Source: Macrostomum hystrix
Lineage: Eukaryota > Platyhelminthes > Macrostomidae
Assembly (NCBI GenBank): GCA_950097015.1
Contig: CATNEN010000041.1
Coordinates: 732,501-796,500, forward strand
Direction: 5' to 3'
DNA length: 64,000 bases
A program made the translations under genes and the position numbers. This document shows, one piece after another, positions 46,166-55,900 of the stretch; position 1 is the stretch's first letter, and every line of letters starts with the position of its first letter. The notes beneath the pieces were generated by a model, which saw only the letters and a list, made by a program, of their open reading frames with translations, was not told where the DNA came from and did no database searches.

Positions 46166-49100
46166 GCTTCCTCAAGTGGCCCAGCCTTCACGAGGCGGGA
46201 AGCGGACGGGGCATCAGCCCTGGCAAAAAGGACCACAACAACAGAAGGGAGATGGAAGGAGGGAGTGGGCGCAGGCCCACCCCGAATCACCAACCCTTTT
46301 TGGCAACGACGACAGGAAGTAGCCGACCCTGGCGTCGATAAAACTAAGGCCAACCAACCCTGGAGAAGAGGAGGAGAGCGGAGGACGGAGGGAGCAATGT
46401 GCAACGACGACGAGAGACGGGCAGCAGGAGAAATTAAATGGAGACTGGCGACAATCGAAAAGAACCCGGGACCTAAAACGGTGCAAGAGAGAAAAGCGAG
46501 ACAGATTAGACGCAAAAAGAGGAGAGAGAGAAGGAGGACCAGACGGAAAATCACAAGGAGAAACTGGGCCGGACAAGAAAATTTTCGAATATCGACCTGG
46601 AATGTACGAAGGGCCAACATATACGACAGTCGTTTCGGGGAAATAATAAAGAAGACCATCATGGAAGGATGGCAGATCACTATGATCACCGAACTTAACG
46701 CCCGAAGCGAAGGGATAAAGACATACCACCACGGCGATAAACAAGTAAGCCTGATCCATACAAAAAAGGTGGGCATCCTATTGGACGAAGACACAGCGAA
46801 GCTGTGGAACGACTCGGGGAGATATGTGAAATTCGCAGACAGAGCAATCTTCGTTAGAATCTATGACATGAGCCTGATAAGCGTGTATTACCCAGTGCAA
46901 GGCAGCAGCACATACCATGCAGAATTAAATAACCTCTGCTTCGAGATAGAGAAATACATACACATCGAAGCGAAGAACAAGCCGCTATTGATAGGAGGAG
47001 ACTTTAATGCCCAGATAGGGCGATCACCCGAGGCAAACGGGCAACACAGGGGGAAGTTTGGCCTCCCGCAAACAAACAAACAAGGTGAGGACTTGATAAA
47101 CTGGGTAACGGAGAATGAGTTGACTTGGCTGAATTCGTTCTGTAATGCAAAGAGGCGCGGAACCTGGAGGAACCCGTCCAACCACAGGTGGTACGAGCTG
47201 GACGGCTTCATCACCAGATCGAAGGACAGAACCCGACTGATCAAATCAATCAAACTACATCAAATTGGGGACCTCTCAGACCACGCCCCCAGAACGGTCA
47301 TACTCAAAAAACTTCTTCTACAGCCAGAGACCGAGGAAGAGCGCGCAAACAGACACAAGGCAAAGAAGAAGAAACGCGCAAACATCGACTGGCAAGTCCT
47401 CCACTCCCAGGAGAAGAGAGAACAACTCCAAGATGTGATGACGAAACGCTACACAGAATCGACCGGTAAGACCTGGAAAGAAACAGCAAGGATCATAGTT
47501 GAAAGTGCTAAAGAGGTGTGTGGAACAAAAACCAAGCAAACAAATCCATGGATGATCGGGCACGAGGAAGAGTGCCAGGAGAACAACCGCGAACTAGCGG
47601 AAGCCCTGCACAGACGCAACGCGGCCAAAGAAGTCCAACCAGACAACCTAAGAAGACAAGCCCTAGAACTCGCAAAACGGACCGTACAGGAGGTTAGAAA
47701 AAGACACAAAGCAAACCTACGGAAATGGGAAGAAGAATGGTGGGACAAGCTGGCGGACGAGTGCAGAGAAGCAGCGGACCTAGGGAAAATAGGACTAGTC
47801 TATCAGAAACTAAGAATACTAGACCACAGAGGCAGCACCAACAACTGTCAGACGGACACCATATTCAGCGAAAAAGAATTTAAGGAACACATGGAAAAGG
47901 TGTCAGGTACGCGCTTTGAGAACGACCCGCAGACAATGATGGAACTGCTGAAATCGATCAAGGTGAGAAAACCAATTAACGGCGACATGACGTTGACCGA
48001 GTTAACCGCACCGATCACGGACGCGGAGATCGACAGGACAATGATGGAGATGACGGACAAGGCCCCGGGGGAAGACGAAATAAGGATAAACTACCTCAAG
48101 TACGCGCCCACGGACATCCGGGCAGCGACACGGGAACACATAAGGTACCTATATCATCACCCAGCAACCGAATGGGAAGACGAAGAGAAGTTAGGGATAG
48201 TCATACCACTTTTCAAGAAGGGCGACCGCCGGGACCCAGCGAACTACCGAGGGATCTGCCTATTACCAATGCTGAGCCGCATACTGGCCCGCATACTGGC
48301 CCGCATACTGGCGAAAAGAATCCGAAACTGGGCGGAAGCCCAAGAACTGTTTGATGACAACCAGTGTGGCTTCAGACAAGGCCGGTCCACAGCGGACAGT
48401 GCCCAGATTTTTGTCAGGCTACACGAGGATATCCGCGAGTATCTAGCGGCCAAGGAAGGAGCGATGGACCAGAACATGGAACATGAAAACATCGCAATAC
48501 TGCTGGACATCCAGAAGGCGTACCCGAGGATCTGCAAACCGCTTCTGTGGGAGATGCTAAGACGCCTGAAGATGCCAGACGCCATAATCAAGAAGCTACA
48601 AGACCTCCATGAAGAAACAGCTTACAAAGTACAAGGAAGACAAGCGACGAGCGAGGCATGGTACCCGGAGAGAGGATTAAGGGAGGGCTGCCCGACCTCA
48701 CCAGTCCTATTTAACATCTACCATCAGATATGTATCCGGAGAGCGGAAGAGATGCGGAGGGAAGCGGCGGAGGCGAAAAACACACCATGCGGAATCGCAT
48801 GGGCCTACCCTGTGGGAAACGCACTACCACCCCAACGCACAAATCAATTCAACTCCGAGATGAAACTACATCATTTCCAAACGTCCCTGTTCGCGGACGA
48901 TACTACCCTGATAGGAAATCGCGACGAACTAAGGGAAGGCCTGGAGATCACAAAAAGATGTATGTTAGATTTTGAGGAGAAGACGAACGACGCTAAGGAG
49001 GAGATCATGAGACTGGGAACGGAGGAAGGCGGCAACATCAGAATGTTAGGCAGCTGGACGGACAGGAAACGCGACATGAAAGAACGGACTCAGAGAGCCA

Positions 49101-50211
49101 TGAAGAGTTGGCAAGCAATCAAGAAACGGTTCTGCAGATGCAAACTGACCAAGAAAACGCAAGCCAAAGTGGTAGAGGCATGTATTGAGAGTGTGCTTCT
49201 CTTCCACGCAAACGTGCGCCCGTTCCACATTTCGGAGATGAAAGCGCTGCAAAGGAGCGTAGATAAGATATACCGCTACATATGGAGCGCAAAGGAAATG
49301 GAGCCCCTACGCGAGATGGAACAGCGCGGATACAACATGCAAGACATCAGGACCGAACTCAATGTAGGGACGATCAGAATGAAGATCGAAAAAGCCCATC
49401 TGATACGAATGGGACACGTCCTCAGGATGCCCGACGACCGACAGACCAAGAGGGCGGTCTTGGGTTGGTTCAAGGGCCTGGAACACCTACCGAAACCCAG
49501 AAGAAGGAAAAATTACACCATAAATTTCTGGAGAAAACTCGCGAAGGAAGGGGGACTTGAACCGACAGAAGTCGAACGTCTCGCCAAAGACAGGAAAAAA
49601 TGGAAGAGCTGGGTGGCCGAGAGGATCCGACACATTGAGAAGTGGGATCACAGCCAAGGAAAACGGAGCACCGGCCCCCCACCGGAAAGCCGGTGTGCCC
49701 CGAGGAGAGAAGAGTCGAAGACCAGCGGATTCCAATGCGAGTATGAAGGCTGTGGCAGAATTTGTAAATCGAAGGCAGGACGCGCGATACATCAAAAAAG
49801 GATGCACACACGACCGGTATCCCCGGTAAGGTTCACGTGCCCAAGATGCGCGGAATCTTTCCTACAAGAAGCCACAAGCAAGAACCACATGAAAGTGTGC
49901 AGAGGAGAGAAAGAAACATCAGATGGTAAAATGGAATGTACTAGCTGCAACAGAGAAATATCGAAGTCGAACATGGCTCGCCACAGACGAGCCTGCAAGA
50001 ACCCGATGGGACAAACGGCCGGGACACAGGCACAACCCGACAACGGAGTGGTGGCACGCAAGCACATCAGGAAGAGGAAGGACTGTGACAGGTGCGGCAG
50101 GAACCTAACGGCCACTAACATGGCCAGGCACCAGCGCACATGCACAGGAAATTGACAGGTTCTCCAGGGCCCCATACCTCACGGTGACAAAGGGCGAAAG
50201 AAGAAGAAGAA
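46166..50211 (+). mobile_element. Full-length APE-type non-LTR retrotransposon
   Basis: A 4,046-bp insertion flanked by a perfect 12-bp target-site duplication, GAGAATCTCCGG (46,154-46,165 and 50,212-50,223). The 3' end is a short GAA-type simple repeat (GAAAGAAGAAGAAGAA) rather than poly(A). There is a leader of about 230 bp, one long ORF with apurinic endonuclease, reverse transcriptase and C2H2 fingers, and a short 3' UTR. The joined flanks restore the reading of methyltransferase copy 4 (EAVPEIL then LSDPGSIF), which proves the boundaries. An intact ORF and perfect duplication point to a young insertion. I do not assign a clade; R2-like elements are excluded by the APE endonuclease. Confidence 0.92.
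46397..50155 (+). CDS. LINE polyprotein: APE endonuclease, reverse transcriptase, zinc fingers
   Basis: 1,252 aa from the first in-frame ATG inside the element (46,397, MCNDDERR). The frame is open further left, across the duplication into host DNA, but that part is not element sequence. A 2A-like TIEKNPGP lies at 46,451-46,474. The endonuclease runs from STWNVR (about 46,590) through GGDFNAQIG (about 46,995) and YELDGFI to SDHAPR (about 47,277). The reverse transcriptase has PGEDEIRINYLK, CGFRQGRST, DIQKAYPRI, GCPTSPVLFN and the catalytic FADD (48,890-48,901). Four C2H2/C2HC fingers close the protein (about 49,735-50,150). It would nick target DNA and prime reverse transcription there. A 12-bp repeat inside the RT (RILARILARILAKRI) is odd. 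No separate ORF1 is seen. Confidence 0.92.
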   Translation: MCNDDERRAAGEIKWRLATIEKNPGPKTVQERKARQIRRKKRRERRRTRRKITRRNWAGQENFRISTWNVRRANIYDSRFGEIIKKTIMEGWQITMITELNARSEGIKTYHHGDKQVSLIHTKKVGILLDEDTAKLWNDSGRYVKFADRAIFVRIYDMSLISVYYPVQGSSTYHAELNNLCFEIEKYIHIEAKNKPLLIGGDFNAQIGRSPEANGQHRGKFGLPQTNKQGEDLINWVTENELTWLNSFCNAKRRGTWRNPSNHRWYELDGFITRSKDRTRLIKSIKLHQIGDLSDHAPRTVILKKLLLQPETEEERANRHKAKKKKRANIDWQVLHSQEKREQLQDVMTKRYTESTGKTWKETARIIVESAKEVCGTKTKQTNPWMIGHEEECQENNRELAEALHRRNAAKEVQPDNLRRQALELAKRTVQEVRKRHKANLRKWEEEWWDKLADECREAADLGKIGLVYQKLRILDHRGSTNNCQTDTIFSEKEFKEHMEKVSGTRFENDPQTMMELLKSIKVRKPINGDMTLTELTAPITDAEIDRTMMEMTDKAPGEDEIRINYLKYAPTDIRAATREHIRYLYHHPATEWEDEEKLGIVIPLFKKGDRRDPANYRGICLLPMLSRILARILARILAKRIRNWAEAQELFDDNQCGFRQGRSTADSAQIFVRLHEDIREYLAAKEGAMDQNMEHENIAILLDIQKAYPRICKPLLWEMLRRLKMPDAIIKKLQDLHEETAYKVQGRQATSEAWYPERGLREGCPTSPVLFNIYHQICIRRAEEMRREAAEAKNTPCGIAWAYPVGNALPPQRTNQFNSEMKLHHFQTSLFADDTTLIGNRDELREGLEITKRCMLDFEEKTNDAKEEIMRLGTEEGGNIRMLGSWTDRKRDMKERTQRAMKSWQAIKKRFCRCKLTKKTQAKVVEACIESVLLFHANVRPFHISEMKALQRSVDKIYRYIWSAKEMEPLREMEQRGYNMQDIRTELNVGTIRMKIEKAHLIRMGHVLRMPDDRQTKRAVLGWFKGLEHLPKPRRRKNYTINFWRKLAKEGGLEPTEVERLAKDRKKWKSWVAERIRHIEKWDHSQGKRSTGPPPESRCAPRREESKTSGFQCEYEGCGRICKSKAGRAIHQKRMHTRPVSPVRFTCPRCAESFLQEATSKNHMKVCRGEKETSDGKMECTSCNREISKSNMARHRRACKNPMGQTAGTQAQPDNGVVARKHIRKRKDCDRCGRNLTATNMARHQRTCTGN

Positions 50212-50969
50212 GAGAATCTCCGGCACGGCCTCCCTCAGCAGCCACAGCTTTTGCATGGCCCCGGCGTAGCAGCACACCACCAGGTCGAATGTCTCCCGAG
50301 TTGCAACGCAGTGATTCACGAACTCAGTACAGTCGGCCTGATGTGTTCTCCAATAGGCTGCGAAATCGGGACTGGAGGCCTCCAGTGTGTCTTTGAACAC
50401 TCTGTCGAGCTCGCTGTAGTCCCAGTGCTGCTTGTCGACTCCGACCAACTCCAGCGTGAGTGGCCAGCCGTCTGACAGATCTCTAAAGGCCCAGACGACA
50501 GCCAGCAGGTCTGTGCCGGGCCCGCAGCCCAGAGACAGGACGCGCAGAGGCCGGAGACTCGTTGGAGTCTTGTTCTCAAGGGCTAAGAAACGCTGTAAGA
50601 GTTCTCCGACTCGAGGCTTGATCGTTTCGCAACACCCTGGCGCTTTTCGAGGTATCTCGGTGGTGTGCCGCGCTCTGAACGCCGGATTCTCATAGAAACT
50701 GATATAGTCCTTGTCCTGAGCGCTGCTCCAATCTTCGTATTTCGACTGAGCTCCGCGCTGTTTTAATCAGCCTTGGCGCCAGGTTCCTCCAGCTGTGGTT
50801 CCAGTGTGTCAGTCGGCTGCACCGCGGCGCTGGTCATAATCCCATCAGGGACAATCGTTTTTCTTGCTGGCGCAGTCTTCACCTGTGCTCAAGTTTGAGT
50901 CCTGGCACTGGACTGGATCAGTTGAGCCCTCGATGAGTGTCTCGTTAGGTGTCATTGCTTGAGTCATGG

Positions 50970-51516
50970 CTGCTGCTTCAAGATCGCATGTTGTTGTTTT
51001 GTGTAGGTCGCTTGTTCATTTTAAATGCCTTCTTTTGAATGCGGAATAGTGGGCTCCTGATTGGCTCGAAATTGGGCTGTCCGAGACTTTCCGCAGAATT
51101 TCCGTGCAAGATTTTGGCCATTGAGCAAGCTATTTTTAGTATACTGTCTGCGTCTGTAGTTCCATGAGCCCTACTCAAGCATCGGACAGGGAGGGGTGAC
51201 TCTGCTGGTGAAGCTAAGTGTACATTCCTGCATTCACGTCTGTGTACATTGAACTGCAGCACCCAACTCAATACCCTAACTATTGAGAACACGTTAGAAA
51301 ATCTCTACTGACGACTCCCTGCTCAGGCCTTGCTTAGATTAAAAGTGCTACACTCCTGTTTGAACGGAGGATGTTGCGTCTCAATGGGTCACGGCGCACG
51401 GCTTGGGCGATTGACCCGAGCTCATAAAAAAGATTCATGAGGAAAAAATGAAGATATTTAATAGGTTTCTTAGGAGAGTTTGTATTTTAATCAGCGTAAT
51501 TTCATGAATTTATGAG
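50970..51516. other. Spacer, no gene seen
   Basis: Unique sequence 5' of methyltransferase copy 4 and 3' of the ependymin-related gene. No supported frame. Confidence 0.4.
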
Positions 51517-51522
51517 TTTATT
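51517..51522 (-). terminator. Candidate polyadenylation signal of the ependymin-related gene
   Basis: AATAAA on the minus strand, about 110 bp beyond the stop at 51,631. Confidence 0.45.
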
Positions 51523-51630
51523 TATAGCATAAAAAAGATTTCCAAACAAATTTCTGCAGTGATCTCGATGGGTATTCCAAGTCACATCCTCGAGCAAGAA
51601 TCTCAAAACCCAGCTCTTACCGCTGCCGCA

Positions 51631-52336
51631 TCAGGGTTTCGCTCTGGCCAGCGGCAGGCAAGACTCGAACACGGGACTGCAGGGCCATCTCGCCTTCCCG
51701 GTGCTGCGGACTCCCCGCAGAAGCATCCTGGCTGCTGAGTCATCGTGCTCGACGGATCGGCTCCGGCAGGCAGCCGGGACACGGAACACGCTCCGGTCCC
51801 TGATGCCGTCGGTCAGGTTAAAGAAGCTCTGAATACTCAGAATGTTACCTGGAACGATAGTGACGTTGGGGGGGAGGTGAAGGGGCGCACGCACAGCCTT
51901 GCGGAAGCCTTTGCTGGTGCCAGCCATGCAGCAGAGTGCTCACCGGCCTGCATTGCAGTCAGGGAGACTGGAACGCACCGCTCCTGCGACATCAACAGTG
52001 TCAAGTTGGAGTCGGGATCCGAGGCTTGGAACACCTGGCACTTGGCCTGTCCGGCGGACGGATCGCCCAGGCTAATTTTCGCCACTCTTTTGAACTCTTT
52101 AGTCTTTTGGGATGAATTTCTAACAAAGGTGACGACTCACGAGGCACGCATTGTTTTGGGACGCCCATCGGTAAGCTGGAAATCGTGCAGCGTCCAGTGT
52201 TTCCGTCGATGAAGTACACTTTCTTGGCCTTCCCCACCATCAGGACTCGCTGTGATTTGGCTGTGCCATCGGGTGATAAGAAAGTCAGGTTCTGCGACAA
52301 GAACTGCTTCGCGTAGTCGTAGGACACGCTTCCGAA
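51631..52336 (-). CDS. Ependymin-related protein (EPDR family), 5' end not found
   Basis: Three exons on the minus strand: about 52,336-52,141, 52,096-51,944 and 51,848-51,631 (TGA). Phases fit at both junctions. The translation has the family's marks: VSYDYAKQ, KKVYFIDGNTGRCTISSLP, FKRVAKISLGD, the ERCVPVSLT cysteine motif, and SFFNLTDGIRDRSVFRVPAAC near the C terminus. Ependymin-related proteins are secreted glycoproteins with a lipocalin-like fold that may bind hydrophobic ligands. The intron at 52,097-52,140 is only 44 bp with a weak acceptor. The exon with signal peptide and first cysteines is not visible; the region upstream holds a 44-bp repeat. It could be a fragmentary gene. Confidence 0.7.
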
Positions 52337-52349
52337 GCCCAAGCAATGA

Positions 52350-52600
52350 ATTTCGAGTACTCACACTGAAGTGGGGCATTGTTGGATTAGGTACTCCAGA
52401 GTACTCACACTGGAGTGGGGCTTTGTGGGATTAGGTACTCCAGAGTACTCACACTGGAGTGGGGCTTTGTGGGAGTAGGTACTCCAGAGTACTCACACTG
52501 GAGTGGGGCTTTGTGGGAGTAGGTACTCCAGAGTACTCACACTGGAGTGGGGGGCTTTGTACAAAGTGGGGCTTGTAAGTGGGGCTTAGTGGGGCTTAGT
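52350..52600. repeat. 44-bp minisatellite beside an exon
   Basis: About five units of GAGTACTCACACTGGAGTGG followed by GGCTTTGTGGGATTAGGTACTCCA, decaying into GTGGGGCTTAGT repeats to about 52,625. On the minus strand, the direction of the ependymin-related gene, each unit contains GTGAGTACTC, a consensus-like 5' splice site. Confidence 0.9.
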
Positions 52601-52973
52601 GGCTTAGCTTAGTGGGGCAAAGTGGGGCTTGTAAAATTTAGCCTTTGGGGCTAACTTTTACAAGCACATGTACCTTAAGGTAGTATGAATAGGGAAAATG
52701 GGACTGCAATCTTATACACCTGGCTAACTGGCCAATTGATTATCAAATGAGGAATTTAAAAGCAACGTGCTCAAAAAAGCCTTTGTTGAGCTTGATATTT
52801 AGTTTAGATATCGCTTCTTGAAAGTTCTCGGGCGAAAGAACGGGTGTCCAGTTTGGGCCATAGACATGAGCCGCTTCTCTGCGGAATTTTCGCTTTTACT
52901 GCGTGAATTTTCGGGAACTCAGATTTCATGTCCGATTCCTTCGTGGCTGCTTTGTGAAATACAGAAATTAAAC

Positions 52974-55900
52974 ATGACCGATGAAGAACTGCTGTGAGTA
53001 GCTTGCAACCTTTTCTTTTTCGTGGGAGCATGAGACAGAATGCACAGATATTTATACTGGCTTCTATGTAGAAGGTCCTTGGGACAAATAAGCTTCAATG
53101 TTGCTCAGTCTTAGGATTTTAGGGATTGTAACGGGCAAACGGGCCCCTCCCGTCTTATCCCTACCAACTGCCCGCCTGTTTCAGTTGCGTGGACCTTCTC
53201 AAGTTGCTGATCAGCATCTGCAGCAGCCTGGGCCTCGTGTTGTTCATCAGCGCCTGCAGCTTGCTCTGCTCCACCGACAGCTTTCACAGACAGCTGGTCC
53301 GCTTTCCAGTGTTTCTGAGAATCCGGGACATCTGCGAGATGGCCACCAAGACCTGGAACACCTGGGGCAAGGTGCTGGTGAGTGACAGTGAGGGGCAAGT
53401 AGCTGGTGGGTGACAGTGTGGGACAGGGTTCTGGTGAGTGACAGTGAGGGGCAAGGAGCTGGTGAGTGACAGTGAGGGGCAAGGAGCTGGTGAGTGACAG
53501 TGAGGGGCAAGCAGCTGGTGAGTGACAGTGTGGGGCAGGGTTCTGGTGAGTGACAGTGTGGTGCAGGGTTCTGGTGAGTGACAGTGTGGTGCAGGGTTCT
53601 GGTGAGTGACAGTGTGGGACAGGGTTCTGGTGAGTGACAGTGTGGGGCAGGGTTCTGTTGAGTGACAGTGAGGGGCAAGGAGCTGGTGAGTGACAGTGAG
53701 GGGCAAGCAGCTGGTGAGTGACAGTGTGGGGCAGGGTTCTGGTGAGTGACAGTGAGGGGCAAGGAGCTGGTGAGTGACAGTGAGGGGCAAGCAGCTGGTG
53801 AGTGACAGTGAGGGGCAAGCAGCTGGTGAGTGACAGTGTGGGGCAGGGTTCTGGTGAGTGACAGTGTGGGACAGGGTTCTGGTGAGTGACAGTGAGGGGC
53901 AAGGAGCTGGTGAGTGACAGTGAGGGGCAAGGAGCTGGTGAGTGACAGTGAGGGGCAAGCAGCTGGTGAGTGACAGTGTGGGACAGGGTTCTGGTGAGTG
54001 ACAGTGTGGGGCAGGGTTCAGGTGAGTGACAGTGTGGGGCAGGTTTCTGGTGAGTGACAGTGTGGGGCAGGGTTCTGGTGAGTGACAGTGTGGGACAGGG
54101 TTCTGGTGAGTGACAGTGTGGGGCAGGGTTCTGGTGAGTGACAGTGTGGGGCAGGGTTCTGGTGAGTGACAGTGTGGGGCAGGGTTCTGGTGAGTGACAG
54201 TGTGGGGCAGGGTTCTGGTGAGTGACAGTATGGGGCAGGGTTCTGGTGAGTGACAGTGTGGGGCAGGGTTCTGGTGAGTGACAGTATGGGGCAGGGTTCT
54301 GGTGAGTGACAGTGAGGGGCAAGGAGCTGGTGAGTGACAGTGAGGGGCAAGCAGCTGGTGAGTGACAGTGTGGGGCAGGGTTCTGGTGAGTGACAGTGTG
54401 GGGCAGGGTTCTGGTGAGTGACAGTATGGGGCAGGGTTCTGGTGAGTGACAGTGAGGGGCAAGGAGCTGGTGAGTGACAGTGAGGGGCAAGCAGCTGGTG
54501 AGTGACAGTGTGGGGCAGGGTTCTGGTGAGTGACAGTGTGGGGCAGGGTTCTGGTGAGTGACAGTATGGGGCAGGGTTCTGGTGAGTGACATGCTAGGCA
54601 AGTTGCTGATTTTTCAGTCGCATGGAAATCAACGCCGTCAATTTCAGATCAGTCTGTTGAGCATCTTCAGTGTAGCCTCGTTTGGTTGTTTTGTCGCTCA
54701 CACAGTCCAGTGAGTTCTCATGAGTTATCTATGGTTCGTTGCATGATCAAGTAGTTTACTGCAGGTAGCTAGCTGTGCTCAAACTGCCATTTATGATTTA
54801 GTGTACAATCCTTACAACGGGTTAGGGTAGGTGGCTAGTTACTGTTTATGCCTGGTGAAACTGCATGGATTTGTCTAACAAGCGTCCCCACTAAAAACTG
54901 CAGGCACCGATCGCGTGTCGTATTTAAGAAGTCCGTCGCGGACGTCATTCTGGTGTCTATTGACCTAGGCTTGAATGTCTACTTTGTGATTTTCTTCTTG
55001 ATTCGAGTGAGTATTGGCTGAAACTAAAAACTCTCAGAAAATCGGACCCACCATTGATTTCAAGTCCGACCATATTTCATGTCATCAGTACATCGGTACC
55101 AACGACAAGTGGCAGTTCGTAGTGAGCTCCAGCTCATGGATTGAGGTGCTCACCGTTGGGCCGGCGATCACAGCGATCCAGGGGGATCAGAAGCAACTTG
55201 GTCAGTCGCTTTTCTTTCCATAATGTCCTCAAATACCTGAGTGAGCTTGTCACTTTTTTTTAATTTATCCCTCACTCAAACTGCTGCAGTACTAAGTTTT
55301 CTGTGCGCCCTGCGCCTAGCCAGCCTGAAGGACCTGCTGTTCGTCGTGGGCATCGTGCGCCGCCCCTACGTCAAGACCCTCGCCGACATCGTGCTGGAAC
55401 TGTTCCGCTTGTGGTGCGTCTTCGCCGGGATCATCTACCTGGTGCGTGCACTCGTGTGTTTTCCTCCAATCCATCCAGGTGGTAGCCTCACAAACCTGCG
55501 GGTGTCACGGCGATGAGGAGACAGTCATCTGGGGGAGCTGTTCGCTGCTCTTCACGAGCAGAAAGCCAGACTGGCGAGCAACTACGGTATTTTCTTCCTT
55601 TTCAGACTGAGAACATGAGCAACTACACAGCACTGCAGGGGTGGAGACTCTGTCCAGATAGTTCAAACCCAAGGAAGTCGCGAACGACCTTCTTCCAAGG
55701 CTTTTACTTTCTAATTATGACGGCATGCAGCATGGGCTACAGCAGCATCTCCCCCAAAAGTTTTCCCAGCAAAGTTGTCATCATACTCTTTATCATACTG
55801 GTCATGGTAAGCTTCGCTGTGATCAATTATCTATTAAAAGTTATATGCTAACCATAAACCCCAGAAACTGGGATGTTAACCACTCAGATATAGACCACTA

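Larger units (their letters stand above)
46010..50967 (-). pseudogene. Methyltransferase copy 4, broken and split by a LINE
   Basis: The C-terminal piece is 46,010-46,165 (LSDPGSIFVIDNYCADLEYG, ending with TAG at 46,012-46,010 and containing RPIFLANY, the counterpart of PIFLVRD in copy 3). The N-terminal and core piece is 50,212-50,967. Between them sits a LINE (46,166-50,211). The core is readable (CETIKPRVGELLQRF, VLSLGCGPGTDLLA, LVGVDKQHW, WLLREAVPEIL), but the N-terminal part is in several frames: MTQAMTPNETLIEG, MTSAAVQPTDTLEPQ and AQSKYEDWSSAQDKD each match copy 3 yet are separated by stops. So it was broken by frameshifts as well as by the insertion. Confidence 0.85.

Noticed and set aside
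45985-46794. Minus-strand 269-codon frame over the LINE start
   Set aside because: Antisense shadow of the LINE; the real minus-strand coding remnant here is the methyltransferase C terminus in another frame.
53111-54601. 496-codon minus-strand frame rich in CHSPEPCPTLSLT
   Set aside because: Translation of the 28-bp intronic minisatellite; it runs antisense over a real Slo exon.
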